Below, one piece after another: positions 16,743 to 26,963 of a stretch of 64,000 nucleotides of DNA (its first letter is position 1; each line of letters starts with the position of its first letter). The stretch spans positions 372,001-436,000 of the forward strand of contig JACKKD010000003.1 of NCBI GenBank assembly GCA_020637675.1. The letters run 5' to 3'. The translations under genes were made by a program, and so were the position numbers. The notes under the pieces are model-generated. The model was not told the DNA's origin, searched no databases, and saw nothing but the letters and a program-made list of their open reading frames with translations. This DNA comes from Paracoccaceae bacterium. GTDB lineage: Bacteria > Pseudomonadota > Alphaproteobacteria > Rhodobacterales > Rhodobacteraceae.

Positions 16743-17036
16743 ATGACTTCGCTCTTTCAGGCCCTCATGATCATACTGAACGTGGTCTGGTTCATCATGA
16801 TCGCGCATATCATCATGTCGTGGCTCCTGAACTTCCAGGTCCTGAACATCCGCCAGCCGATGGTGGCGCAGATCTGGTACGGCCTTACCCGGCTTCTGGA
16901 GCCTATCTACACGCCGATCCGCCGCATTCTGCCACAGACGCCGGGGCTTGACCTCGCGCCGCTGGTTGCGTTCGTCGCCCTCATCATCCTTCAGCGCGTG
17001 CTGATCAACAACGCCGGCTTCTTCTACGGCTACTGA
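16743..17036 (+). CDS. YggT family membrane protein
   Basis: 97 residues with two hydrophobic segments (about 6-28 and 70-88) separated by the YggT signature SWLLNFQVLNIRQPMVAQIW and LEPIYTPIRRILP. Family members are inner-membrane proteins of unclear role, linked in different bacteria to division, osmotic tolerance and membrane protein turnover. SD GGGGAA precedes the ATG. The gap to recQ is 56 bp. Confidence 0.9.
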   Translation: MTSLFQALMIILNVVWFIMIAHIIMSWLLNFQVLNIRQPMVAQIWYGLTRLLEPIYTPIRRILPQTPGLDLAPLVAFVALIILQRVLINNAGFFYGY

Positions 17037-17092
17037 ACCTTGTCCCCGCCGGGGCGCTGTGACAGGGTGGCGCAAAACGAGCAGCCCACCCA

Positions 17093-19138
17093 ATGATGAC
17101 ACGCGCCGAGGAGCTTCTTTCCTCCATCTTCGGATTCGACGCCTTCCGGCCGGGCCAGGCCGAAATCGTGGCCGCCGTGGCGGCGGGGCGCGACACGCTG
17201 GCCATCATGCCGACCGGCGGCGGCAAATCGCTCTGCTTCCAGTTGCCCGCGCTCATGGGGCGCGGCGTGACCGTCGTGATCTCCCCCCTCATCGCGCTCA
17301 TGCGCGACCAGGTCCGCAGCCTGCGCGAAGCCGGGGTCGAGGCCGGCGCGCTGACTTCCGGCAACACCGAGGAGGAAACGGAGGCCGTCTTCGCAGGCCT
17401 CGACGAAGGCCGGCTGAAGCTCCTTTACATGGCGCCCGAACGGCTCGCCTCGGGCGCAACACTGGCGCTCCTCAGGCGCATCCGCACGAGCCTGATCGCC
17501 GTGGACGAAGCGCATTGCGTCAGCCAGTGGGGCCACGACTTCCGCCCCGACTACCTCCGGATCGGCGCGCTGAAGCGCGCGCTGAACGTACCGCTCGCCG
17601 CCTTTACCGCAACCGCGGACGAGGAGACGCGGGCCGAGATCGTCACGCGGCTTTTCGACGGGCGTGCGCCCGAGACCTTCCTGAGGGGCTTCGATCGGCC
17701 GAACATCCACCTCGCCTTTCAGGTGAAGGACCAGCCGCGCCGCCAGATCCTCGGCTTCGCTGCGGTGCGCAAGGGCCAGTCCGGCATCGTCTATTGCGGC
17801 ACCCGGGCCAAGACGGAGACGCTCGCGCGGGCGCTGATCGAGGCCGGTCACCTCGCCTGCGCCTACCACGGCGGCATGGAGGCCGAGGCCCGGCGCGACG
17901 TCGAGTCACGGTTCCAGCGCGAGGACGGGCTCATCGTCGTGGCGACGGTCGCATTCGGCATGGGCATCGACAAGCCGGATATCCGCTGGGTCGCCCATGC
18001 CGACCTGCCGAAGTCGATCGAGGCCTATTATCAGGAGATCGGCCGCGCCGGCCGCGACGGTGCGGCGGCCGAAACGCTGGCGCTCTACGGCCCCGACGAC
18101 ATCCGCTTCCGCCGCACGCAGATCGATGAGGGGCTGGCGCCTGCCGACCGCAAGGCGGCCGACCATGCCCGGCTGAACGCGCTCCTCGGCCTCGCCGAGG
18201 CGACCGGCTGCCGGCGCCAGCGGCTTCTGTCCTATTTCGGCGAGGTGGCGGAGCCCTGCGGCAACTGCGACCTCTGCGACCGGCCACCCGAGCTTTTCGA
18301 CGGAACGGAAGCGGTCCGGAAGGCGCTTTCGGCGATCCTGCGTACCGGCGAAAGCTTCGGCGCGGCACACCTCATCGACATCCTGACGGGTTCCGCAACC
18401 GAGAAGGTGCGCGATCGCGGCCACGACGGGCTGCCGACGTTCGGCGTCGGCCGTGACCTGCCGAAGGCGGAGTGGCAGGCCGTGTTCCGGCAGATGATGG
18501 GCCATGACCTCATCCGCCCCGACCCCGAACGCCATGGCGCCTTCCGGATGACCGAGGCGGCGCGGCCGATCCTGCGCGGCGAGGCACGCGTCACGCTCCG
18601 CCGCGACACGATCCGGGGCGCCGCGCTCAAGCCGGTGGTCAAGACGCTGGTGGCCGAGGAAGACGCACCTCTGCTGTCCGCCCTCAAGGCCAAGCGCCGC
18701 GCGCTGGCCGAGGCGGCAAGGGTGCCCGCCTATGTGATCTTTCCCGACCGGACGCTGATCGACATGGCCGAGCGCCGGCCCCGGACGCTGGACGAGATGG
18801 CGCAGGTTTCTGGCGTGGGGGCGAAGAAACTGGAAAGCTACGGTCCGGCCTTTCTCGCCGTCATCGCGGGTGAGGCCGCGCGGATTCATCCGGCACGGGT
18901 GAAGCTTGCAGGCCGCGCGGCAGGTGCCCTCTTCGACCGGCTGATGGCGACGCAGGCGGAACTGGCCCGGGGCGAGGACGGTACGGGAAAGCACCTCAGT
19001 TGCACCCATGCGACGCTGCGGCGCATCGCCGAGGCGCGGCCCGCGACCATCGCGGACCTTGAGCGGATCGCCGGCCTCGGGAGCCAGAAGCTCGACCGAT
19101 TCGGCAGTGCGTTCCTCGCCGTCCTCGCCGAGGGCTGA
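17093..19138 (+). CDS. recQ: ATP-dependent DNA helicase RecQ
   Basis: 681 residues. Walker A is MPTGGGKSLCFQ (Gly/Lys/Ser near 41-46) and Walker B is DEAH at 138-141, followed by the RecQ aromatic loop CVSQWGHDFRPDY. Motif VI is QEIGRAGRDG. A Cys-type zinc site lies at EPCGNCDLC after the RQC linker, then a winged-helix region. Two HRDC-like helical domains close the protein (FPDRTLIDMAERRP and THATLRRIAEARP), one more than in E. coli RecQ and the reason for its greater length. It unwinds forked and gapped DNA in recombination repair. Confidence 0.95.
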   Translation: MMTRAEELLSSIFGFDAFRPGQAEIVAAVAAGRDTLAIMPTGGGKSLCFQLPALMGRGVTVVISPLIALMRDQVRSLREAGVEAGALTSGNTEEETEAVFAGLDEGRLKLLYMAPERLASGATLALLRRIRTSLIAVDEAHCVSQWGHDFRPDYLRIGALKRALNVPLAAFTATADEETRAEIVTRLFDGRAPETFLRGFDRPNIHLAFQVKDQPRRQILGFAAVRKGQSGIVYCGTRAKTETLARALIEAGHLACAYHGGMEAEARRDVESRFQREDGLIVVATVAFGMGIDKPDIRWVAHADLPKSIEAYYQEIGRAGRDGAAAETLALYGPDDIRFRRTQIDEGLAPADRKAADHARLNALLGLAEATGCRRQRLLSYFGEVAEPCGNCDLCDRPPELFDGTEAVRKALSAILRTGESFGAAHLIDILTGSATEKVRDRGHDGLPTFGVGRDLPKAEWQAVFRQMMGHDLIRPDPERHGAFRMTEAARPILRGEARVTLRRDTIRGAALKPVVKTLVAEEDAPLLSALKAKRRALAEAARVPAYVIFPDRTLIDMAERRPRTLDEMAQVSGVGAKKLESYGPAFLAVIAGEAARIHPARVKLAGRAAGALFDRLMATQAELARGEDGTGKHLSCTHATLRRIAEARPATIADLERIAGLGSQKLDRFGSAFLAVLAEG

Positions 19139-19147
19139 GAGGCCCGG

Positions 19148-21382
19148 TCAGGCGGGAACGGTGCCAGCAGCTGGCGGGACGGCGGTGCGTGCGTCCCCCG
19201 GGCAGAACGCCGCGATCTTCGCCACGATCTCGGCCTTCTTCAGTGGCTTCGTCAGATAGTGGTCGATCCCGGCCTCCAGGATCGACACGCGGTCGGCGTC
19301 CATCGCATGGGCGGTCAGCGCGACGATCGGCACCCGTGACAGGCCGCTGGACGCCTCAGCCGCCCGGATCGCCCGCGCCGCCTCGCGCCCATCCATTTCG
19401 GGCATCGAGATATCCATGAAGACGAGGTCGGGCCGAAAGCTGCGCCACAGCTCCACCGCCTCGCGCCCGTTGCCGGCGAACTGAAGCTCCATGTCGCAGT
19501 CGGCCACCATCTTGCGGAAGACGAGCTGGTTCGTCCGGTTGTCCTCTGCGGCAAGGACGCGCATCGGCCGACCCGCAGCGGCCTCGGGCGCGGATGGCTC
19601 CGCCGGCGCCGGCAGCCGGCTCTTGGGGTAGGAAAGGTCCTGCAGCACCCGCAGAAGCTGGCTGCGCAGGATCGGTTTCGCCAGCACGGAAGTGGCGTCG
19701 CAGCGCCTGTCGGCCAGCGAATCCGGTTCCGACGACAGGAAAAGGATCGGCGCGGCGTCCCCGACCATCCGCAGCGCGGCGGCAAGGTCGGGGCCGTCGG
19801 TCGCAGGCATGTCCTGATCGACAAGGATCACGTCGAAAGGCCCCTGCACCGGAAGCGCGGCCAGCGCCTCGGTCGCGTTGCGGCAACTCGAGACCGCGAG
19901 CCCGTAGGTTTCAAGCTGGCGTTGCAGGATCACCCGGTTGATCAGGATCTCGTCGACGATGAGCGCATTCTTCAGGAGGACCGGCCGTTCCGGCCCCGTC
20001 CCTGCCGCCGTGTGCTCGGCCGGTGAGAGCACGAGCCTGAAGCCGAAGCACGAGCCATGTCCGACCTCGCTCTCCACCCAGATGGCGCCGCCCATAAGGC
20101 CGACGAGCTGCCTGGTGATCGCGAGGCCGAGGCCCGTGCCCTCGAATTTCCGGTTCGACTGGTCCTCGACCTGATTGAACTCGCCGAAGATGTGCTCGAT
20201 CTGATCGGGGGCGATGCCGATGCCGGTGTCTTCCACCGTGACGTGAAGCTCGTAGTCGCCGCCTGCCAGCTCCAGACCCACGACGCGGGCAAGCACATGG
20301 CCCGCCGGCGTGAACTTCACCGCGTTGCCGATCAGGTTCGTCAGAATCTGCCGCATCCGGCCGGGGTCGGCGATGAAGCGCGTCGGCAGGAAGATATCGA
20401 AGTCGACCACGAGCCTCAGCCCCTTCTCCCGCGCGAGCGGCTGGAGGAGCAGCATCACCTCGTGCAGGCAACGCTCCAGATCGAAGGGCTCGGGGTAGAG
20501 CCGCATCTTCTCCGCCTCGATCTTGGAGTAGTCGAGCACGTCGTTGATGATGACCAGAAGCGCCTCCCCCGAGGAGCGGATCGTCTCGGCGAAGAGCCTC
20601 TGCTCCTCGGTCAGCGCGGTTTCGCACAGCAGTTCCGCCATGCCGACGACGCCGTTCATCGGCGTGCGTATCTCGTGGCTCATGTTGGCGAGGAAGGCCG
20701 ACTTGGCGCGGCTGGCGGCTTCGGCCTTCGCCCGCGCCTCCTCCAACTCGGCCTCGCGCTCCATCGCCGCGGTGATGTCCTGCGCCATGGAAACCAGATC
20801 GCCGACCTCCCCCCGCCGATCATGGAACCGGATATGACGCCCGTCGGCGAGGCGGACCACCTTCGGCTCGATCACGTCGCGTCCGAGCCGCGTCGTCATC
20901 TCGTGCTGCCAGTCTTGCGCATCCTCGCGCGCCAGATCGGCGATGCCCTGCGAGAGCACCTCCAGCACCCGGAAATAGCTGTCGCCGAGCCGGACGCCAC
21001 CTGCGCCGAAAAGCGCCAGATACGCCTGGTTGGCGCTGACCAGCCGCGCCTCGCCGTCGAAGACGGCGAACCCGTCTTCGATCGTCTCGATCGCCTCCCA
21101 CAGCCGGCGCTCTGCCAGCTCCGCTTGCGATGTGACCCGCTCCAGATCGTGCAGGACCTGCACGGTCCGGCCCTTGAGCGATTCGGCCTCCTGCCGCTGG
21201 ACGACGATCTGGTCCGAGAGCGCGCGGGCATGGCGCGAAAGCTGCGTGTTCGCGGCGTAGAGCTCGCGCTTCTTCTGCTCCAGCAGACGTTCCGCCGCGA
21301 GCCGCGCACGCCGCTCCCGCGCCAGCTTTTCGGAAATGCTCACGATCGGCTCCGCCACGTCCGCCCTCTCCCTCGCGTACAT
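19148..21382 (-). CDS. Hybrid sensor histidine kinase with two receiver domains
   Basis: 744 residues without a membrane span. Residues 15-95 are a charged coiled coil, 95-205 a PAS domain (ETIEDGFAVFDGEARLVSANQ), then HisKA with His236 in MSHEIRTPMNGV, HATPase_c (NLIGNAVKFTP, DTGIGI, GTGLGLAI), and two receivers. REC1 has VDE and LVDQDMP, REC2 has AAEDNRTNQ, FMDISMPEMDG and LTKP. Both phospho-acceptor Asp residues are present, but REC1 lacks the usual acidic pair pattern of REC2. No output domain or HPt is fused, so a separate HPt protein is expected. Signal unknown; cytosolic. Confidence 0.92.
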   Translation of the reverse strand: MYARERADVAEPIVSISEKLARERRARLAAERLLEQKKRELYAANTQLSRHARALSDQIVVQRQEAESLKGRTVQVLHDLERVTSQAELAERRLWEAIETIEDGFAVFDGEARLVSANQAYLALFGAGGVRLGDSYFRVLEVLSQGIADLAREDAQDWQHEMTTRLGRDVIEPKVVRLADGRHIRFHDRRGEVGDLVSMAQDITAAMEREAELEEARAKAEAASRAKSAFLANMSHEIRTPMNGVVGMAELLCETALTEEQRLFAETIRSSGEALLVIINDVLDYSKIEAEKMRLYPEPFDLERCLHEVMLLLQPLAREKGLRLVVDFDIFLPTRFIADPGRMRQILTNLIGNAVKFTPAGHVLARVVGLELAGGDYELHVTVEDTGIGIAPDQIEHIFGEFNQVEDQSNRKFEGTGLGLAITRQLVGLMGGAIWVESEVGHGSCFGFRLVLSPAEHTAAGTGPERPVLLKNALIVDEILINRVILQRQLETYGLAVSSCRNATEALAALPVQGPFDVILVDQDMPATDGPDLAAALRMVGDAAPILFLSSEPDSLADRRCDATSVLAKPILRSQLLRVLQDLSYPKSRLPAPAEPSAPEAAAGRPMRVLAAEDNRTNQLVFRKMVADCDMELQFAGNGREAVELWRSFRPDLVFMDISMPEMDGREAARAIRAAEASSGLSRVPIVALTAHAMDADRVSILEAGIDHYLTKPLKKAEIVAKIAAFCPGDARTAVPPAAGTVPA

Positions 21383-21515
21383 GCGGAACGATGCGGGATC
21401 GTTGTGAATGAAGGCTTAAGCCCGCCCTTCCATACCGCTCCGGCTTGCCAAGCCGAGCCCGCCCGTGTCAGCATCCGGCCATTGCCAGCCCGGGGCGATT
21501 TCGGGGGAGATTTCG

Positions 21516-24500
21516 ATGTGCCGCTTGACCCTGGCCGCCCTCGTGGCGGGTGTTTTCCTTTCCGCCGCCGCCCAAGCGCAGGAGCGCGACTACCTGCCCG
21601 AGCGCCGTGCCGTCATGACCGAAGGCGTGGATTTCCCGGGCGGCGATCTCGCGCCGCTCTTCGACGTCGGCTTCGAGACGTGCGAGGCGACCTGCCTTGC
21701 CGACACCGCCTGCCGGGCCTTCACCTACAACCGCCGCTCCAGCGCCTGCTTCCCGAAATCGGCCGCCGGCACGTCGACACCGTATCAGGGTGCAATCTCC
21801 GGCCGGATCGTCGCCACGGATCCGGCGGCGCTGGCGGGTGCGGGTCCGCGCGCGGCAGAGCTTTCGTTCCTGCGGCCGGAGGATTTCGACGCGGCGCTCG
21901 CCCAGGCGCGCGGGCTTGGCGCGGAACACATCGCGGGCGACGCGGCCGAAGACGATCTACTCGCCGCCGCCGCAGCGGCGCGGGCCACAGGCGATCCGGA
22001 AGGCGCCATGCGCCTGACCGGCGCCGCGGTCACGCTGTCTGATGGCGCCGGCCCGTGGCTCGACTATGCGACGGCACTTCTCGACATCCCGGTGCAGGAC
22101 GGTGCGCTGCGGGAAGGCTACGCCCGGCGCGCCGCGGCCGGCGCGATCAACGCCTACCTGCGCGCCGGTGCCGCAGCCTTGCGGACCAATGCACTCGTCA
22201 CCCTCGCGCGGAGCTTCGAGGTGGCAGGCCGCGGCCGTGACATGATCCCTGCGCTGCGGCTCGCCCAGTCGCTTCAGCCGCGCGACGACACGGCGGCGAT
22301 GCTCGACGACGCCATCGGCAAGTACGGTTTTCGCATCGCGGAGGCACGGGTAGAAAGCGACAGCGCGTCGCCCCGCATCTGCGCGACCTTCACCGAGGAA
22401 CTGGTGAAGGCCGGCACCGACTATTCCTCCTTCGTGAAACTGCCCGAGGCGGGCCTCACGGTGGAACCGCAGTCGAACCAGATATGCGTGGGCGGCCTGA
22501 AACACGGCACCCGCTATGCCATCACCTTTCGCGAGGGCCTTCCCTCTGCCTCGGGCGAGGAGCTGGGCAAGGATGTGACCGTCACCCAGTATGTCCGCGA
22601 CCGCTCACCGGCCGTCAGCTTCCCGGGCCGCGCCTACGTGCTGCCGCGCGTGGGCTCCGCCGGCATTCCGGTCGTGACCGTGAATGCTGCCGCGCTCGAC
22701 CTGACGCTCCTTCGCCTCTCGGACCGGAACCTGATCCGCGCCATGCAGGGCGACTACTTCGGGCGTCCGCTCGACTACTGGTCGTCGGAGGCGCTTCGCA
22801 CGGATGTCGCCGAGCAGGTCTGGACCGGCACCGGCGAGGTGGGCATGGAAGTCAACCGTGACATCACCACACTCCTGCCGCTCGGCGACGCGATCAAGGA
22901 GGCGGGCCCGGGCATCTACGCGCTTCAGGCAGCCGTCCCCGGCCGCGACCCCTACGACAACCCGCCGGCGACACAGTGGTTCGTGATCTCCGACCTCGGG
23001 TTGACGGCGATGGCCGGGACGGACGGGCTCCATGTCTTCGTGCGCGGTCTCGCGGACGCCCTCGCGGTGGAGGGTGTGACGGCCACGCTGGTGAACCGCG
23101 CGAATGCGGTCATCGGCACCGCCACGACCGACGTGGACGGCCATGCCGTCTTCCCGGCCGGCCTCACCGCCGGAACGGGCGCGGCCGAACCGGCGCTGGT
23201 GACGGTCGAGAAGGGCGAGGACATGGCCTTCCTTTCGCTTTCCGAGGCGGAGTTCGACCTTTCGGACCGTGGCGTGGCGGGACGCGAGGCGGCGCCGCCG
23301 ATCGACGTCTTCCTTTCGACCGAGCGAGGCGCCTACCGCGCGGGCGAGACGGTGAACGCGACGATCCTTGCCCGCGACGCAGAGATGAAAGCGCTCGACG
23401 GGCTGCCGATGACGGCACGCCTGATCCGGCCCGACGGGGTGGAGTACTCCCGCATGCTCCTCGCGCCCGCGGGCGCGGGCGGCTTCACCGCCGCGCTGCC
23501 CCTCGCCGGCAATGCCCCTCGCGGTACCTGGCGGATCGAGAGCTTCGTCGAGGACGGCACGATCCTCGCGGCGCAGAGTTTCCTCGTCGAGGACTTCCTG
23601 CCCGAACGCATCGACTTCGCGCTTTCGCTGCCGGAAGGCGCGCTGCGCCTCAGCGACACACCGACGCTTTCCGTCGATGCGCGCTACCTCTTCGGCGCAC
23701 CGGGCGCGGGGCTGGCGATGGAGGGCGACCTGCGGATATCGGCGCTCACCGCGCTGGATGCCTATCCGGGATACGTGTTCGGCAGATACGACGAACCCTT
23801 CTCGCCCTTCAGGGACAGCCTCTACGACCTGACCGAAACCGACGCGGCCGGCCATGCCGACGTGCCCGTGACCTTCCCTGACCTCGGCGAGGCGGCCAGC
23901 CGCCCGCTCGAGGCGCGCGTCACGCTGCGTCTGAAGGAGGGCTCCGGCCGCCCTGTGGAGCGCGACGTCACCCGCCGAATTCTGCCCGACAGTCCGGTAA
24001 TCGGCATTAGGCCCGCCTTCGCGGACGCCACCGTCCCGCAGGGCGCGCAGGCCGAATTCGCGCTGATCGCCGTCGGCCCGGACGAGAAGCCGGCCGCGCG
24101 GAAAGTGCACTGGACGATCAACCGCATCGAGACGAACTATCAGTGGTATTCGCTTTACGGGCAGTGGAACTGGGAAGTGACCACAACCCGCAGCCGCGTG
24201 GCCGAGGGCGATGCGACGCTGACCGCAGAGGGGCCGGTCACCGTCTCCGCCCCGGTGGACTGGGGCAACCACGAGATCGTGGTAGAGGCGGCGGACGGCG
24301 CCTACGCGGCCTCCTCGGTGGAATTCTACGCCGGCTGGTATGTGCCCGCCGACGCCTCCGAAACGCCTGACACGCTCACCGTCGCCCTGGACAAGGAAGC
24401 CTATCGCCCCGGAGACACGGCAAAGGTCAGGATCGAACCGCGCACGGACGGCGTGGCGCTGGTCACGGTGCTGTCGAACCGGCTCATCGACATGAAGGCG

Positions 24501-26963
24501 GTGCCGGTGACGGCGGGGGAGAACGTCGTGGATCTGCCCGTGACCGACGACTGGGGCGCCGGCGCCTATGTCACGGCCTCGGTCATCCGGCCGCTTGCCG
24601 CGCAAGCCGGCCGCGCGCCCGCCCGCGCGCTCGGCCTCTCCTACGCAGCGGTCGATCCCGGCGCCCGGAAGCTCGCCGCCGCGTTCGAGGCCGTGGCCGT
24701 GGCCGAGCCCCGCGCCCCGCTGCCTGTCGCACTCAAGGTCGAGGGTGCCGCCACGGGCGAGGAGGTGATCGTCACCATTGCCGCCGTCGATCTGGGCATC
24801 CTGAACCTGACCGCGTTCACGTCCCCCGACCCGGAGGACCATTACTTCGGCCAGCGCAAGCTGGGCGTGGCGATCCGCGACATCTACGGACGGCTGATCG
24901 ACGGCCGCAACGGCGCGCCCGGAACCGTGCGCTCGGGCGGCGATGCGGGCACGGGACTGAAGATGCAGGCTCCGCCGCCCACCGAGGAACTCGTCGCCTT
25001 CTTCTCCGGCCCGCTGACGGTCGGTTCCGACGGCTATGCCCGCACCGAATTCCGACTGCCCGGGTTCAACGGCACCGTTCGGCTGATGGCCGTGGTCTGG
25101 TCGAAGACCGGGATCGGACAGGCGGAGGCCGATGTGCTCGTCCGTGATCCTGTCGTCGTCACCGCCTCGGTGCCGCGCTTCCTCGCCCCCGGCGACGCGT
25201 CGCGCGTGCTTCTGGAGATCGTCCATGCCACGGGGCCTGCGGGCCGCATGGGCCTCGACGTGACCGCCGACGGCCTGACGCTCGGGGAAATTCCTTCCGG
25301 GCTCGACCTTGCCGAGGGGGCGAAGGCCGAGATCAGCGTGCCGATAGTCACTGCGGCCGCCGAGGGCACGGCCAAGGTTCGCGTGGCGCTGACTACGCCT
25401 GACGGCAGGCAACTCGTGAAGACACTGACGATTCCGGTCCAGGCCAACGACCCCGAGATCGCCCGCCAGAACCGGTTCGAGCTCGCCGCCGGCGCCAGCT
25501 TCACACTCGACGAGAACGCCTTCTCCGGCCTCCTGCCCGGCTCGGGTCGCGCCACGCTCGCCGCCGGTCCGCTCGCGCGGTTTGACGCGCCCGGGCTGCT
25601 GGCCAGCCTTGACGCGTATCCTTACGGCTGCACGGAACAGCTCACGTCGAAGGCCCTGCCGCTTCTCTACTTCGATCAGGTGGCAACCGCGATGGGGGCT
25701 GCCGGCGGAAGCGACGTGCATAAGCGGGTCGAGGAGGCAATCTCCCAAATCCTCCTCAACCAGTCGCCGAACGGCGCCTTCGGGCTCTGGTATCCCGAGG
25801 CGGGCGACCTCTGGCTCGACGCCTATGTGACCGACTTCCTCAGCCGCGCGAAGGGGCAGGGCTTCGCGGTGCCCGACACGGCCTTCCGCAACGCGCTCGA
25901 CAACCTCAGGAACCAGGTCAACTACGCACCCGACTTCGACGAAGGCGGCGGGCCCTATGCCTATGCGCTCATGGTCCTTGCGCGCGAAGGCGCGGCTGCC
26001 ATCGGCGATCTGCGCTACTACGCCGACGTCAAGGCCGAGGCCTTCGACACGCCCATCGCCGCCGCCCAGCTCGGCGCGGCTCTCGCTGCCTACGGCGACC
26101 AGCGGCGGGCGGATGCGATGTTCGCTCAGGCGGCCCGGATCGTCGCCCAGCGCGGGATGCAGGAGGCGCAGGTGTGGCGCGCGGACTATGGCACGGCCCT
26201 GCGCGACGCAACCGCCCTCCTCGCGCTCGCCACCGAGGCGGGATCGGCCGTGATCGACCACGACACGCTCGGCAACTCCGTCGCCTCGGCGATGGCCGGC
26301 CAGCGGCTTTCGACGCAAGAGGCGATGTGGGCGCTGCTTGCTACCCATGCGCTCATCGACCGGCCGGGGGCCGAGGGCTTCACGGTGAACGGCGCCCCAG
26401 TGACCGGCCCTCTTGTCCGTGTGCTTGACGAGCAGGCGCGCGGCCCGCAGGTCATCACCAACGGCACCGGGCGCGATGCGACCTTGACGCTGACGACCTT
26501 CGGCGTTCCGACCGAGCCGGAACCGGCGGGCGGCAAGGGTTATGCCATCGCCCGCAGCTACTACACGATGGAAGGCGATCCCGCCGACATCGCCAGCGTG
26601 CCGCAAGGCACCCGGCTCGTCGCCGTGATCGAGGTCACGCCGACCGCCGCGGGCGAGGCGCGGCTGATCGTCAATGACCCCCTTCCCGCCGGCTTCGAGA
26701 TCGACAATCCCGCGCTGATCCGCGCCGGCGACATCGTGGCGCTCGACTGGCTCGACACCGCCGAGACCCGCATGAGCGAGTTCCGGCAGGAGCGGTTCCT
26801 CGCCGCGGTGGACTGGACCTCGCGCGAACCGTTCCAGCTGGCCTATATCGTCCGCGCCATATCCCCCGGCACCTTCCGTCACCCCGCAGCGAGCGTCGAG
26901 GACATGTACCGCCCCGACTACCGCGCGCGGACGGAGGTCGGCCGGGTCACGGTGACGGAGTGA
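21516..26963 (+). CDS. yfhM: Alpha-2-macroglobulin family protein (YfhM-like) with N-terminal PAN/apple domain
   Basis: 1815 residues. A signal peptide (MCRLTLAALVAGVFLSAAAQA) precedes a PAN/apple-like module with four cysteines (residues about 25-105: FETCEATCLADTACRAFTY and SSACFPK). Then come repeated macroglobulin beta domains and the thioester region YGCTEQ with Cys1372, so the covalent trap is intact. The ATG at 21516 follows GGGGGAGA. Bacterial A2Ms are periplasmic protease traps, usually coupled to PBP1C, which is the next gene with a 4-base overlap (GTGA). Inferred role is to protect the periplasm when the wall is breached. The PAN module may bind protein or glycan. Confidence 0.92.
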   Translation: MCRLTLAALVAGVFLSAAAQAQERDYLPERRAVMTEGVDFPGGDLAPLFDVGFETCEATCLADTACRAFTYNRRSSACFPKSAAGTSTPYQGAISGRIVATDPAALAGAGPRAAELSFLRPEDFDAALAQARGLGAEHIAGDAAEDDLLAAAAAARATGDPEGAMRLTGAAVTLSDGAGPWLDYATALLDIPVQDGALREGYARRAAAGAINAYLRAGAAALRTNALVTLARSFEVAGRGRDMIPALRLAQSLQPRDDTAAMLDDAIGKYGFRIAEARVESDSASPRICATFTEELVKAGTDYSSFVKLPEAGLTVEPQSNQICVGGLKHGTRYAITFREGLPSASGEELGKDVTVTQYVRDRSPAVSFPGRAYVLPRVGSAGIPVVTVNAAALDLTLLRLSDRNLIRAMQGDYFGRPLDYWSSEALRTDVAEQVWTGTGEVGMEVNRDITTLLPLGDAIKEAGPGIYALQAAVPGRDPYDNPPATQWFVISDLGLTAMAGTDGLHVFVRGLADALAVEGVTATLVNRANAVIGTATTDVDGHAVFPAGLTAGTGAAEPALVTVEKGEDMAFLSLSEAEFDLSDRGVAGREAAPPIDVFLSTERGAYRAGETVNATILARDAEMKALDGLPMTARLIRPDGVEYSRMLLAPAGAGGFTAALPLAGNAPRGTWRIESFVEDGTILAAQSFLVEDFLPERIDFALSLPEGALRLSDTPTLSVDARYLFGAPGAGLAMEGDLRISALTALDAYPGYVFGRYDEPFSPFRDSLYDLTETDAAGHADVPVTFPDLGEAASRPLEARVTLRLKEGSGRPVERDVTRRILPDSPVIGIRPAFADATVPQGAQAEFALIAVGPDEKPAARKVHWTINRIETNYQWYSLYGQWNWEVTTTRSRVAEGDATLTAEGPVTVSAPVDWGNHEIVVEAADGAYAASSVEFYAGWYVPADASETPDTLTVALDKEAYRPGDTAKVRIEPRTDGVALVTVLSNRLIDMKAVPVTAGENVVDLPVTDDWGAGAYVTASVIRPLAAQAGRAPARALGLSYAAVDPGARKLAAAFEAVAVAEPRAPLPVALKVEGAATGEEVIVTIAAVDLGILNLTAFTSPDPEDHYFGQRKLGVAIRDIYGRLIDGRNGAPGTVRSGGDAGTGLKMQAPPPTEELVAFFSGPLTVGSDGYARTEFRLPGFNGTVRLMAVVWSKTGIGQAEADVLVRDPVVVTASVPRFLAPGDASRVLLEIVHATGPAGRMGLDVTADGLTLGEIPSGLDLAEGAKAEISVPIVTAAAEGTAKVRVALTTPDGRQLVKTLTIPVQANDPEIARQNRFELAAGASFTLDENAFSGLLPGSGRATLAAGPLARFDAPGLLASLDAYPYGCTEQLTSKALPLLYFDQVATAMGAAGGSDVHKRVEEAISQILLNQSPNGAFGLWYPEAGDLWLDAYVTDFLSRAKGQGFAVPDTAFRNALDNLRNQVNYAPDFDEGGGPYAYALMVLAREGAAAIGDLRYYADVKAEAFDTPIAAAQLGAALAAYGDQRRADAMFAQAARIVAQRGMQEAQVWRADYGTALRDATALLALATEAGSAVIDHDTLGNSVASAMAGQRLSTQEAMWALLATHALIDRPGAEGFTVNGAPVTGPLVRVLDEQARGPQVITNGTGRDATLTLTTFGVPTEPEPAGGKGYAIARSYYTMEGDPADIASVPQGTRLVAVIEVTPTAAGEARLIVNDPLPAGFEIDNPALIRAGDIVALDWLDTAETRMSEFRQERFLAAVDWTSREPFQLAYIVRAISPGTFRHPAASVEDMYRPDYRARTEVGRVTVTE

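Noticed and set aside
22605..26882. 1425-codon open frame antisense to the A2M gene
   Set aside because: Long only because stops are rare in GC-rich DNA; the A2M frame has a thioester motif, signal peptide and coupling to pbpC.
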